Source: Gonocerus acuteangulatus (taxonomy: Eukaryota; Arthropoda; Insecta; Hemiptera; Coreidae). From it: DNA of 64,000 bases. Position 1 is the stretch's first letter. Every line of letters begins with the position of its first letter. The stretch lies in assembly GCA_946811695.1 (NCBI GenBank), contig OX328128.1, forward strand, positions 26,816,510 through 26,880,509, written 5' to 3'. Below the pieces are notes generated by a model that worked only from the letters and a program-made list of their open reading frames with translations, made no database searches and was not told the origin of the DNA. Of the stretch, positions 1 through 11,386 are shown piece after piece. The position numbers and the translations under genes are program-made.

Positions 1-402
1 GCTAGAATTGACAATCGAAAAATGATTCATTCAATGTGTCCTTCGTATTTTGACGCCTTTGAATGACATGTTTTCCACTACTTAGTGGAAACATTTATTG
101 AAATTTTCGGTTATCAGTAGGTTTTTCAGAATTTATATGATCAAATATTTTTTTATTTCAGAGCCTACTTCCTCCCTTCCAACAGGAAGGAAATATGCTT
201 ATGACATTGATGAGAAATACCCAAGTTTTATAACGGTGTTGAACATAGGGTGCTCTATACAAACATTTCTGGGGGCCCAATATAGTATGTGCTTCATGTT
301 GCAAAAAAGAGTGAAGTCTCTAAATCTTAACCGGTATTAATGTATATTATTTTAAATGAAAGCTAATAAAAGTTAGAACAACTTTGTTCAGCCAGATTTT
401 TG
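1..402. other. AT-rich sequence, no recognised feature
   Basis: No gene or repeat family that recurs elsewhere in the window was seen. A short open frame (98-340, +) starts at TTG and has no recognisable domain; I treat it as chance. Confidence 0.4.
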
Positions 403-737
403 TTTTTTTGTTTTCCTTGTTTATTTAATTACTTGTAAATAATTCACGAACTTTTACTATTGAAAATAGAATAATATTTCATTTTTCACCTAACCAAATC
501 CTGATTAGACTTGAAAAAATCAGACTGATTCATCTACAAAACTAATCCAATTAATCTTAATTCAACAATGAGATTAATTGAAATAAAATGGTTTGAAAAT
601 ATATTTTGATTTTTTCCAAGTCTAATCAGGATTTGAATGTTTAATTTCAACGATATCTAAAAAATTAAGCTAGATGAAAAATAAAATATTATTTTATGTT
701 CAATTATAAAATTATTTACAAGGGAAACAAAAAAAAA
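403..737. repeat. Foldback (MITE-like) inverted repeat
   Basis: The two halves are imperfect reverse complements. AAATCCTGATTAGACTTG at about 494-511 is matched by CAAGTCTAATCAGGATTT at about 618-635, and the pairing continues outward through GAAAAATGAAATATTATTC-like sequence and ATTATTTACAAG to the ends. The centre lies near 565. No transposase is encoded. The superfamily cannot be assigned because the element ends and target duplication are unclear. Confidence 0.6.
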
Positions 738-813
738 CATTATTGACATAAATTTATTTCTAAAGAGTGACGCCTTCATAAACGATACAATTTTTAAATT
801 CAACATTTTGATC

Positions 814-815
<2 letters not shown>

Positions 816-867
<52 letters not shown>

Positions 868-1600
868 TGTTAAACCTTTATTGATAATTACAACAATATG
901 CTATACATATTTTCAGTAATTTTACTGGTTATGGAACAATAACTTTGTGAAGCATGATGTGGGAATATGTACAATTACATCACCCACTAGAACAAAAAAT
1001 GTTGAGCATTGCAGATGGCATGTAAAAACAAATTGTCTCTAGGGCACCGCCGATTCAGTCTTCTATGAGGATTTTGTGGATTATGCAAGGAGGATAGAGA
1101 GTTTATCAAAGGATTTGGATGGCCTGGGAGATTGGAATGGAACTTCTGATAGACTGATTTGGCCAGGGATTGCATAAAGGGGATATTTAAATCATTATGC
1201 AGGGTTAGGTTCGAAACATAGTAAGCAGCATTGGATATTTTCCGAAGGATTTTGGATTGCATTGTTTGTTTTCTGTAGGAAGTGGAAGGTTTAGTGGAAC
1301 CCCATAGTTCTAGTCCATAAGTCCATATTGGTCGGAGTATGGTATTGTATATAAGTCGTTTGTTAGTCAATGAAAGTTTCGAGCGTTTGTCCAGTAAGCG
1401 TGATAAAAGTCTAAAACGTCTGTTTAGTTCCTGTCTTTTCTGTGTTATGTGTGGCTTCCAAGTTAAACGTTTGTCTAGTATCAGTCCTAAGTACCGTACT
1501 TGAGATTTCTGTGGAATTTGAATGTTTTGGAGGGTTATTGGTGGGCAGCTTGACTTTCGAAGTGTGAATGTTGCATGGCTAGATTATTTGATCGAATTTA
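816..1600 (-). mobile_element. 5'-truncated Jockey-like LINE with poly(A) tail
   Basis: The element reads on the minus strand. A long T run at about 818-866 is its poly(A) tail, preceded on the minus strand by a 3' UTR ending in AATAAAGGTTTAACAC. Upstream of that is the C-terminal part of a Jockey-type reverse transcriptase ORF. The copy is truncated 5' near 1600, as is usual for target-primed insertions. No clear target-site duplication was found. Confidence 0.8.
987..1583 (-). pseudogene. Reverse transcriptase C-terminal fragment, Jockey-like LINE
   Basis: About 198 codons are open on the minus strand. The frame shows motifs typical of the region just after the RT palm in Jockey-clade ORF2: ATFTLRKSSCPPITL, then RYLGLILDKRLTW, then LRPIWTYGLELWG. 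The basic tail RRLNRRCPRDNLF precedes the stop. The same motif order is seen in the Jockey copy at 22.2-22.7 kb. An in-frame stop at 1584-1586 and a second one just beyond it break the reading frame where the finger/palm domain should continue, and the catalytic FADD region and the endonuclease are absent. It is a dead fragment and not a gene. Confidence 0.82.
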
Positions 1601-2213
1601 GTTTTCAAACTGATCTCATTTACAAAATAATCGCTCAAAAAGCGTGTTCCGGTGGACGAATTTTACCGTATACTGAACGCTATCAATGCTTCAAAAGAAG
1701 AAATGTTATCCATCCTTAGACTACACCTACAACGGACCCTTATTTCTCCTATTCAATCCAATCCGATTTCGTTTAACCGACAGCGGCCAACGTGAGTTTT
1801 ACATTGATCCCGACCCGATTTAGTCACAGCTCTTCAGTAATGACCTGTGAAGTGAAAATGAGTGATTAAATTAAGAAATGCTACCTAATAAGCATAGAAA
1901 CCTTCGATTAGGTTGTATGTTGGAGGTATGAATGAGGAGTTGAGAGGCCAATCAATCTTCTGGAAGTATATAAGTCTCAAAAAAATAAATCTTAGTGTAA
2001 GAGTTAATTTGTAACTGTTACTCTACGATAAGAGAACCATTAGTATTCATATTTGAAAATTGTTAATAAGACAGGTAGCTAGAAGGTTATAAGAATGGGA
2101 AGGTTATAAACATTAGAAGGTTATAAGAATCTTTCCACGTAATAAAATAAACAAGCGAAACAAAAAACAAAAATGTAAATTGACACAGTTTTCTAAATTT
2201 TATTACCTTTCAT
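1601..2213. other. No recognised feature
   Basis: Sequence of ordinary composition. Degenerate short repeats of 'agaaggttataag' occur near 2080-2130. No domain was recognised on either strand. Confidence 0.4.
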
Positions 2214-2214
2214 T

Positions 2215-2263
<49 letters not shown>
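2214..2263 (+). repeat. Poly(A) run of about 47 bp
   Basis: An uninterrupted A run. It could be the tail of a plus-strand retroposon ending here, but no SINE or LINE body was recognised immediately upstream. Confidence 0.7.
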
Positions 2264-2265
<2 letters not shown>

Positions 2266-2962
2266 CTTTGAAATCCGTTAAGATGTAAAGGCTGTAGACG
2301 TTTTTGAATCATAATATGTCGTTTGGCGCCACTTTGCTTCTTCGGTCCAAAATCGGTCTAGAAACAAACCAGTTTGTACGGCCGAGAATCGGTGGCTATC
2401 GGATCGGATCGAGTCGGATGGGAAACAATGTAGGCACTTCCATGGAGATGCATGTGTTTGTTTTTCTTCTGACAGTCGGTGGCTATTGGCTCGAGAGCAA
2501 TGTAGGTACACCCTTAGATACAATCAAACTCTATTTTGGAACATTTGTTCTTCCAGCCGGCATTGGTGCTGGTTGAAGAAAGAATTTGTTCTCGTGAAAC
2601 TGAATTCATGCGTTATCTTGGGGCTTTTTGTTGTTATTATAGAAGTTCCCCTTATTCACCACGAGATAAGTAAGTAAGTTATAACTTGCTTCTCTCTCTA
2701 TTGGGACTAGCCTCCCTAGCAAAGGTGTTAGGGGAAGTACGAAATAAGGTCCGTGTGAGGCGTACACTCCTGGCAAAATGAATACTCCGAGACCTCCACA
2801 ACGCTCTTGTGTTAAATGTAGGTGTCAAAAGGGGCTACAGCGCGAACAGAAAACTTTATATGGAAGCCTTTAAATGGAAAGGAACCAAGTGCCATCTGGT
2901 CATTCTTTAGAGAATTGGGTTTAAAGTTATGGTAATGGGGTTTTACTTTTGTAGTTATTGAT
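2264..2962. other. Unassigned; short imperfect duplication
   Basis: Two related segments, about 2384-2440 and 2473-2520, share TCGGTGGCTAT...GNAACAATGTAGG-like sequence. This segment is more GC-rich than its surroundings and is open on both strands for about 80 codons, which reflects composition. No protein domain was recognised. Confidence 0.35.
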
Positions 2963-4363
2963 AAAGTCCGATTCGCAGGAACTGCGTCATCTTAGCGCGG
3001 TTTCGTTCTTATCTCTAGTGTTTATGAAGGCATAGAATAGAAACAGTTATTACTTTGTTTAGATCAATAGCGAAACACCTATCCAAATGAAATCTCAAAC
3101 AAACCAGTCTTGAAAGTTCTTGATTTACAATCTTACCTGTATGGGTCAGCTATCCCATAAGTCGGCCAGAAAGGCCTCCGATCAGAGGCATTTGGAAAGC
3201 CTTGGGATCTCTCTCTTTGAACGCTACATTTTTAACAATAAATTGATCTTCTTATTTTACTTAATCTGTTTTATTGTCAAATACATTATACGACTATAAG
3301 CAATTTAAAAATAACAAGGAATAAAACAGTCAAAAAGAACCGCTCGAATAAACAAAATCAATTACTTTAAAGTTTTAAGCACTTATTTCTCCGATTGACA
3401 TCGCCTAATTAAAACTTTCTTTAGAACCTTTTTTGTAGAGCATTTAGTAAGCTTTCGAATGGTAACCTTCTGCTTCGCAAGATTGTCAACGGTTTTCGAG
3501 ATACTAACGAAAGTATACAAAGTTACCAAAACTTTTCTTGTCTGTTAATAAAATATTTTATTGTAACCCTTTCTTTACTCCAAACATAACCAAAATTTCA
3601 ACATATTAGTGTTGATGAAATTCGAACATGCAGAAAATGTTTCAACTGAATCCCATAATTCTAAGTACCAAAATCAAAGACAAACAACCCTCCCTAGGAA
3701 GGACGCTAGGCAGTTGAAAAGCTATATCTTGGAAATCCATATCTCGAAGATTAAATTGTTTTTCTTATTTTTCGTAACCTCATTTATTATCAAATACATT
3801 ATCCAACTATAAGCAGTTAAAAAATAACAATGAATAAAAACAGACAAAAAGAACAGTTCGAATAAGCGAAATCAATTACTTTAAAGTTTTAAGCACTTAT
3901 TTCTCCGATTGACATCGTCTAATCAAAACTTTCATCAGAACCTTTTTTGTAGAGCATTCAGTAAGCTTTCTAATGGTATTCTTCCGTTTACCAAGATTCT
4001 CAACCTTTTTCGAGATATTAAGGAAAGTATACAAAGTTACCAAAACTTTTAATGTCTGTTAATAAAATATTTTATTCTAACTCTTCCTTAACTCCAAACG
4101 TAACACAAATTTCAACATATTAGTTTTAATGAAAGTAGAACATGCAGAAAATGTTTCAACTGAATCCCATGATTATAAGTACCCAAACCAAAAACGGTAT
4201 TCAATAACTATTTTTCCAATTTTCTCGAAAACGGTTAAAGCTATCGCCTTGAAAATGGTTTCATTCGTTTTCCAAGAAGCCTATAAAACGCGTACTTACA
4301 AGCTTATGAAGTGAAAAACGTAAGCGTTACGATTTTTTTTGCGCGATTATCGCCCCAAACGCC

Positions 4364-4427
<64 letters not shown>

Positions 4428-4584
4428 TATACATATATATATGCAGATTTGAACCACCGTTATTTTCGGTTTCTAGGGGTTCTGAAACGCGAAATATTCT
4501 AGTCGGCACTTCCGGATTGTTTCATTGTATCAACCTTATAAGCGGGGTTCCTCCCTATGGGGGAGGGAGGAACCGCGCTAAAAA
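2963..4584 (-). mobile_element. Family D Helentron-like element, complete
   Basis: It reads on the minus strand from TTTTAGCGCGGTTCCTCC (end near 4584) to the hairpin CGCAGTTCCTGCG and the terminal GGACTTT (near 2963). Just inside the 3' end lies GAAACCGCGCTAAGATGA, the inverted copy of the 5' end. A (TA)n tract (4368-4422) sits about 160 bp from the 5' end, as in the other D copies. The interior is non-coding, with phrases such as TCTCGAAAACGG and GCGATGTCAATCGGAGAAAT that recur in every D copy. Length is about 1.6 kb because part of the body is duplicated in tandem. Confidence 0.72.
3240..4290. repeat. Internal tandem duplication (about 530 bp x 2) within D
   Basis: The segment beginning with TTTTATTGTCAAATACATTA (about 3270) recurs as TTTATTATCAAATACATTAT (about 3782). 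The remainder follows in the same order: ACTTATTTCTCCGATTGACA, the GTAACCTTC(T/C) segment and TTTCAACTGAATCCCATNAT. The copies differ by scattered substitutions, so the duplication is not recent. Confidence 0.65.
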
Positions 4585-5084
4585 TGGTAGTTGATATAAA
4601 AAGATATTCTCTTTTTGTTGGATTAATGTAACAAAACAGAAAGAATATTTAACAATAAAATAATCAACAGACAGAGCATTTAATAATACACAGGGTAATC
4701 AACAGACGGATAATTTTGCATCAATCTTGAATTTTGTATCTAAGAACAAAGCCGTGATTTTGTCACCAAATGGTCAAAAAACTAAAATAAGATATTAATA
4801 ATAACATATTTAAATTTCGATTGCCAATTAGCTCGTCACCAGTGGCGGCTAAAGGTGGGGGATTGGGTGGGCTTAGCCCCCAAAATGAAAATTCATAATC
4901 TTCTTCGGTTGAGTTAAAAAAATAAATATTTAGGCAAATTAATAGAAATAAGTTCTAATTATTGTATGTTATTAGTTTATCAAATACGTGGTTAATGATT
5001 TCCAGGTGCCTGGTTATAAAAATTTGATTCTACAACGCCAGGCACTAAGCTCATTGGGACCAACCGATATTTCGTTCTTCATTA
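4585..5084. other. Possible hAT-type terminus and unassigned DNA
   Basis: CAGTGGCGGCTAAAGGTGG at about 4849 resembles the CAGTGGCG... termini of hAT-type elements. A possible partner, ACGCCAGGCAC (about 5034-5044), is weak. No target duplication could be shown, so this stays a suggestion. Confidence 0.25.
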
Positions 5085-5996
5085 CGATATTACGAGGAAG
5101 TATTCGGAGAAAAATGTTATTAATAGACATGAAAAGTTTTGGGATTTTCGTAAATATCTCGAAAACGTTTGGGGAATCGTGGTAAATGGAAGGTAATCAT
5201 TTGAAAGCTTACTAAATTATCTACAAGAAAGGTCTTGAAGCGATTTTCGATGGAGCGATGTCTATAGGAGAAATAAGTACTTATAAGTTCGAAAATGTTA
5301 ATTTTTTTCTTACATCCACTCTTTAATTGTATGCTATAAATTGTATTTATCAGTAAAAGTAGTGCTTAGAAGGCAAGAAAATTAGAAACTTATTGGTAAT
5401 AGTGTTTTCCTAGAGCGAATGTACAGAAGGCGGGGAGTCATTTCCGTTTAAGATACTGCCAGTTTCGTGTTGTGGTGTCTTACTTGTTGGTCATAGTGTT
5501 TTCCTAGAGCGAATGTACAGAAGGCAGGGAGTCATTTCCGTTTAAGATACTGCCAGTTTCGTGTTGTGGTGCCTTACTTGTTGGTCATAGTGTTTTCCTA
5601 GAGCGAATGTACAAAAGGCAGGGAGTCATTTCCGTTTAAGGTACTGCCAGTTTAGTGTTGTGGTGCCTTACTTGTTGGTCATAGTGTTTTCCTAGAGCGA
5701 ATGTACAAAAGGCAGGGAGTCATTTCCGTTTAAGATACTGCCAGTTTAGTGTTGTGGTGCCTTACTTGTTGGTCATAGTGTTTTCCTAGAGCGAATGTAC
5801 AGAAGGCGGGGAGTCATTTCCGTTTAAGATACTGCCAGTTTAGTGTTGTGGTGCCTTAAATTTTCTTCTCTTATGCTATTTTATATTTTTAACGTAACAT
5901 CAAAGCCTAATAACTGCTTCTATTTCTTTAACAATGGCAATAGGGATATGAACAAAACCGCGCTAAGATGAGGCACTTCCTGCGAGTCGGACTTTT
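5085..5996 (+). mobile_element. Family D element, 5' truncated, with embedded tandem array
   Basis: The body (GACATGAAAAGTTTTGG, TATCTCGAAAAC, AAGCTTACTAAATT, GGAGAAATAAGTACTTA) is in plus orientation. The 3' terminus ACCGCGCTAAGATGAGGCAC followed by TTCCTGCGAGTCGGACTTTT ends at 5996. Between body and terminus lies a 94-bp tandem array that other D copies lack. Confidence 0.68.
5401..5858 (+). repeat. Tandem repeat, 94-bp unit, about 4.9 copies
   Basis: The unit begins AGTGTTTTCCTAGAGCGAAT and restarts at 5401, 5495, 5589, 5683 and 5777, a constant 94-bp step. Units differ at only a few positions. The array sits inside a D element. Confidence 0.92.
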
Positions 5997-6764
5997 CTTT
6001 TGCTTACATCGAAGAAAGGAGGGCAATAAATTAGTCTAATCCCTATCTTTAAAGGATTTGACTAATCAAACATCAAGAATTAATATCCCACCATCTAGAG
6101 AAGACTAGTAAACCCACGGAGTAATTCCTAATGATGAGATATCAGACAAGACGGTGCCCTGGATGGTGGAAGAGCAATATCTGTAGGAGTTCTATCCAAG
6201 GACAGCTGATCCTATACCTCCTTCTATCTGGGGAACCTCTTTAATATCGGAGAGGTGTCTGCTTGACGGAGGCCGCCATCTTAGTCTACTTTACAAGGTA
6301 TACCTCAAGGTTACTATCTTTCACCTTTCATACTTATATCTCTTATATACTACAAGAATGTGCTTCTTCTTACATAGATACTTTACTCTCAGATTATCTC
6401 AAAAGATAAATAAATATTAAATCATTTGTTCTTTTTAATTTCTATGAGGTAATATATGAGGCGTCTAGAATCAAAACAATGTATTTTTTACAAATTCAAA
6501 ATATCCTCTATATACTGGTAAAGAAAAGAATTTTCAAAACTCAATAGATCATGCTGTTGTTTTTTTTATAGATCATGCTGGACATACATCAGTGAATTTT
6601 AAAACTAAGTAAGACACATCACACATAAAAATTCCTTCAAAATAGATAATATAACAGATAAACTTCTCAAATTGCTCAAAAACGTTCTTCTGTGATACTT
6701 ACAACTTTTAAGAAAATTATATACATGTATAAAATTAAACATAACACTTGTTCAGTTCTGGACT
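5997..6764. other. No recognised feature
   Basis: AT-rich sequence without recurring families or recognisable coding motifs on either strand. Confidence 0.4.
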
Positions 6765-7545
6765 GAAACGGATGACAGATTCGTTTTTAGCAAATTGAAA
6801 AACCCCTAAATTCAAATTTTGGGAATATTACAAAAAAAAAAAAAAAAAAAAAAATGTATTTTAAATTTTGGTTAGGGGACCCTTAAAATTTTGTTAAAGA
6901 TTCAACAATTTGGCCATATTTCAAAGAATATTTACCTAATTCAAACCAAACTTGGAGGGTCAATAAAGGCCATAATGTGACACATTTCTTTCCAATCGGG
7001 GTGTTTCTACGTGTTCTGGGATTGACGTTATATGCAAAAACGTTTACATTTTATTTTTATTTTGAGAACCATTTTTGGCAAGTACCTTTAGAGTTAATAC
7101 AACAGTCATGTATATGGTTAGAAAAAGGAGTCTTTTTTCTTTTGAAAGATTTCAATCAATGGGGAGATATTGAATTTCAAAACGTCACATTAATTTTTCG
7201 CTTACAAGGACTAGGAAAAATCATTATTTTTTGTTTTCAATGATATTCACCACATTTGGGGTTCTTGGGGTGCTGAGTTTAAATCTGCTATTATTTTTTG
7301 TGTAAAAAAAATGTATAATACTAGTTTACTTGAAAACGTAAGCATATTTTTGAATTTATTTGACGAAATATAAATTATTGTTTAACGATTATATTTTTCC
7401 TTTAATCTACTCTATAAAACAAATGAATTGGTGAAAGAATCTTGTCGATATCATTTTCTAAACTCGATATAAAAAATAAAGCACTTTCAACCTATTTTAT
7501 TTTATTTATCGGCTTCTAAGGCGCATTGGACGGAACGCTCGGATA
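6765..7545 (+). repeat. Repeat family E, copy 1 (diverged)
   Basis: It shares order and wording with 17850-18600: GAAAAACCCCTA, GGCCATATTTCA, TTCAAACCAAA(C/T)TTGGA, TATATGGTTAGAAAAAGGA, and a common right end CAACCTATTTTATTTTATTT. It contains a short A run (6833-6855). No ends with inverted repeats were identified and it is non-coding. Confidence 0.6.
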
Positions 7546-7660
7546 CGTATCGACTATTTTTCGATGTAGAATCACCAGAAAAAAATGGTCGGAATCGGTG
7601 ACCCCAGCGGTGTATACTCACCATGTAAGATGGGGCAGTTCCTGCGAGTCGGACTTTTTT
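7546..7660 (+). mobile_element. Family D 3' end remnant
   Basis: TAAGATGGGGCAGTTCCTGC followed by GAGTCGGACTTTTTT at 7626-7660 is the D 3' hairpin and terminus. The subterminal GGAACCGCG is not recognisable and the element body is absent. Confidence 0.5.
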
Positions 7661-7836
7661 CTATTTTGAAGGGGAATAAATGGTGTGGAGCCCTATATAA
7701 ACATCAATCACGCCCCCTATGTTAAATAAAGGAATATTAAAGCCCTGTTTTTCCAGTCTACCGAGCATTATGATTGATGTATAGTTTATGTTGAGGATCC
7801 TTGGTTCAAGTCATTTTTAATAATAAATTAATATTC

Positions 7837-8035
7837 TTATAGCGCGGTTCCTCCCTCCCTCCATAGGGAGGAAACCCGATCATGAGGTTGACCTCATGAA
7901 GCAATCCGGAAGTGCCGACTACGTTTCAGAACACCTAGATCTCTATATTTATTTGTCTGTTCGCACTCCTGCTGGCTCAAAAATGATCCCAATTTGATAA
8001 AATTTTGTGAAAAAAAAAGGGATAGGTTATCTTCT
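7837..8035 (+). mobile_element. Family D 5' end fragment
   Basis: TAGCGCGGTTCCTCCC starts the fragment, followed by the D 5' region: TGAGGTTGACCTCATGAAGC, AATCCGGAAGTGCCGACTA and GTTTCAGAACACCTAGA. It has a strong short inverted repeat (CCTCCCTCCCTCCATAGGGAGGA). The homology fades after about 8035, so the 3' part is missing. Confidence 0.6.
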
Positions 8036-8516
8036 GACGCTCATCAAACTTCAATCAAAGTGGAATTTAATTAACCTCTCGAAAATCTCAGTAGCATAGA
8101 TGTTCTTATTCTAAGGTGGATTTTAGATCTCAGCAGACGGATGGTGGAATTTGAAACTCGAACAATATTACCTCAGCCCGCAATGAATACTCTATGTACG
8201 AGCAGGGCTTTACGATGCATCTTTCCCGATCCATTTTGGGACACTATGACAAACGATTAACTCCAAACGTAAATATATCCCCGTAATTAAGAAGCGTTTT
8301 GAAACTAATTAAACAAATAATCCTTTAGAACTAATAGCCCAGGGTTGTGAGTGAACACGCCAATTGTTGAGGGAACATCCTCGGGAAATCTCAAATATCA
8401 AGAATTGAATCACGCAGTGCAAAATCCTTCTAACTCTACTTCTTCAAGCGTTTCAGGAGACACTTAAAACATTCTAGCTCCTAGTTGGTTTAGAATAAAA
8501 AAAAAAAAATTATTTT
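8036..8516. other. No recognised feature
   Basis: No recurring repeat or coding motif was seen. Confidence 0.35.
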
Positions 8517-8608
8517 GTTTAGAGCCTTCTGCTCGCATTCAGGAACATAAATATGCTTTAGCTCCACCCGACAAACCTATGTAATGTACTGTATAAGATA
8601 CAGTCTTC
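8517..8608 (+). repeat. Left half of host repeat G, interrupted by a C element
   Basis: TTTAGAGCCTTCTGCTC through CATACAGTCTTC-like sequence is nearly identical to 57235-57325. In the 57-kb copy it runs straight on into CGTACATG(A/G)CCACCCC. Here that continuation is found only at 9696, on the far side of the family C element. Confidence 0.75.
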
Positions 8609-8733
8609 TTTTAGCACTTTCCTCCTAAGGAAAGTAGCTATTGAGGTTGCACTCATGACGGAATTTTCGAAAAATTTCTTCAAATCTCCATCGATGCTAC
8701 CTAGTAGGCACCGAAAATGACCCCCGTTAAAAT

Positions 8734-8797
<64 letters not shown>

Positions 8798-9695
8798 CTG
8801 TTAACACGATAGCGGCCAGAGTTTTTGTTTTTTCTTCACGAAACGTGGTATATAGCGTTCAATTAGCAAACGATTGAACGAGTTCGTTAATCACTAAAAT
8901 CGGTCCACCGGAAGGGGGGGTTCACCCCGAACCCAAAACACTAATTTGACCCTGCCAGCCGTAGTTTTTGTTATATTTCAACGAAACTCGGTATTCGTTA
9001 TGTTGATCTAAAGAGAGACATACGTTGTAAAAATAAACTAAATCGGTTTATTAGGAGGGGGGGGGGGTTTACTCCGGACCCACATTACCAATTTGCCACT
9101 ACCAGCCGTAATTTTTGTTACATTTCAACGAAACTCGGTATACGTGGTGGTAATCAACAGAGAAAAATGGGTTGTAAAAATAAACTAAATCGGGTTATTT
9201 GGAGGGGTGGTTTACTCCGGACCTAAAGTACTAATATACTCATACCGGCCGTAATTTCTGCTGTATTGTAACGAAACGCGGTATACGTCGTGGGTATTTC
9301 ATGAGAATGAATTGTTGGAAAGGAGGGTTTACTTTAAACTCTGTTTCATTGGAATTAGCCTGCCAGACGTAGGTTCCCAAAGGCACCGCGAGGAGCGCTA
9401 TCTCCCACTATGGGGGCTGTATCCTGTTCCTGCGTCAGATCAAAAGACGGAAAATGAAGTTATTGTGTATTTATTAAGTATTACAGTATCTAATATTAAC
9501 ATAACTCTGGAAGCAAATTATTTACAAAATTAATAATTGAACAGTTCTCATAAGAAATGCAAATGAACAGAACTATTCACGTTTTTATTTTATTTATATA
9601 GGTTATTTACAGCAAATTATTCAGTAATGTAGTCTACACTACAAAAATTCTGAGGAAAGTGCTTAGTTATGCAGCTCCTGCGTGACGGACTTTTT
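8609..9695 (+). mobile_element. Family C Helentron-like element, complete
   Basis: It starts TTTTAGCACTTTCCTCC and ends GAGGAAAGTGCTTAGTTATG, then the hairpin GCAGCTCCTGC and GTGACGGACTTTTT. The subterminal GAGGAAAGTGCT is the inverted copy of the 5' end. A (TA)n array lies at 8743-8781 after CCCCCGTTAAAATTTATA. The body repeats phrases such as TTTCAACGAAACTCGGTAT four times with drift and is non-coding. Flanks match the two halves of repeat G with only T residues at the junction, consistent with insertion between T residues. Confidence 0.78.
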
Positions 9696-10091
9696 CGTAC
9701 ATGGCCACCCCACAAGCGCGAACGTCAACGGACACTTTTTTGAGCATTTTTTTTGTAACGTTTTTTTTTTCAGTTTAATCATCGCAAAAACATATTTATG
9801 CTAAAAATATGTGTTTTTTATATGAAAGAAATGTTGTTTTAATATCCAGAAAATTTTCTTGGGCAGTTAGGTTGGTTTAAATTTTTTGGAGATAGATGGT
9901 TTTTGGACTGTTCGACTTACAACACATGTTTTCATATGAAAGGGTTAATTACTCGTATTACTCCGATTTTCATGATATTTTATTATTTTTATAAAGGAAC
10001 TGAATTTTTAACGCTTCTTGTTTTTTTTTTAATACTCTATATTATGTACCTATTAGCTATATACTGATTAGAAAGCAAAACGATCATTGAT

Positions 10092-11386
10092 TGAACGAGT
10101 TCGTTAATCACTAAAATCGGTCCACCGGAAGGGGAGGTTCACCCAGAACCCAAAACACTAATTTGACCCTGCCAGCCGTAGTTTTTGTTATATTTCAACG
10201 AAACTCGGTATTCGTTATGTTGATCTAAAGAGAGACATACGTTGTAAAAATAAACTAAATCGGTTTATTAGGAGGGGGGAGGGGTTTACTCCGGACCCAC
10301 ATTACCAATTTGCCACTACCAGCCGTAATTTTTGTTACATTTCAACGAAACTCGGTATTCGTGGTGGTAATCAAGAGAGAAAAATGGGTTGTAAAAATAA
10401 ACTAAATCGGGTTATTTGGAGGGGGGGTTTACTCCGGACCTAAAGTACTAATATACTCATACCGGCCGTAATTTCTGCTGTATTGTAACGAAACGCGGTA
10501 TACGTCGTGGGTATTTCATGAGAATGAATTGCTGGAAAGGAGGGTTTACTTTAAACTCTGTTTCATCGGAATTAGCCTGCCAGACGTAGGTTCCCAAAGG
10601 CGCCGCGAGGAGCGCTATCTCCCACTATGGGGACTGTATCCTGTTCCTGCGTCAGATCAAAAGACGGAAAATGAAGTTATTGTGTATTTATTAAGTATTA
10701 CAGTATCTAATATTAACATAACTCTGGTAGCAAATTATTTACAAAATTAATAATTGAACAGTTCTCATAAGAAATGTAAATGAACAGAACTATTCACGTT
10801 TTTATTTTATTTATATAGGTTACTAGCTGACCCGGCGAACTTCGTACCGCCTAACAGTCGATTCAATAATTTTTTTAAAATATTTATTCTGCTATTCAGG
10901 ACTCCGGGTCAGCTATCAAGATGTAGACATCTGGCGGGGATAACTAATTAAATGACGATTTATCAGTTTTCGACCGGAGAGGAAAAATGATTAAATTACT
11001 AAAATGGCTATTAAAAAATAAGGGTTGATCGTAGAAGGGTGAAAATTGAGGATTGTATGTATTTTTGTATGTTGTATCATAAAAAAATAGAAATTAAAAA
11101 TTTTGTCTAAAAAATAAAAAAATAAATTTAGGGGTGGACTACCCCGAACATTTAGGGGGATGAAAAATAGATGTTGGCCGATTCTCATAGATACCGGATA
11201 AGCACAAAAAATTTCATCAAAATCGGTCAAGCCGTTTCGGAGGAGTATGGCAACGAAAACTGTGACACGAGAATTTTATATATTAGAAGATTTACAGCAA
11301 ATTATTCAGTAATGTAGTCTACACTACAAAAATTCTGAGGAAAGTGCTTAGTTATGCAGCTCCTGCGTGACGGACTTTTTCGTACA
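10092..11386 (+). mobile_element. Family C element, second copy created by tandem duplication
   Basis: It lacks the C 5' end and TA array because the duplication breakpoint lies inside the element. The 3' end (GAGGAAAGTGCTTAG, GCAGCTCCTGC, GACGGACTTTTT) is complete. It contains the nested Helitron at 10823-11290. Confidence 0.8.
10823..11290 (-). mobile_element. Canonical non-autonomous Helitron, 468 bp
   Basis: On the minus strand it begins TCTTCTAATATATAAAATTC and ends GGGTCAGCTAG. It is flanked by A on the 5' side and T on the 3' side, with no target duplication. A short stem GGCGG...TCGCC lies just before the CTAG end. The duplicate unit at 9601-9610 (GGTTATTTAC) is the exact unoccupied site: the insertion falls between A9605 and T9606. 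It encodes no protein. This is the textbook A|TC...CTRR|T Helitron arrangement. Confidence 0.88.

Noticed and set aside
4327..4509. Open frames made of Ile-Tyr repeats at this and about ten other places
   Set aside because: They are (TA)n microsatellites read in frame, open on both strands, without any flanking coding sequence.
2963..4584. Family D as a conventional terminal-inverted-repeat MITE
   Set aside because: The inverted copy of the 5' end is subterminal, followed by a hairpin and a different 3' terminus, and no target duplication is visible. This fits Helentron-like structure better.
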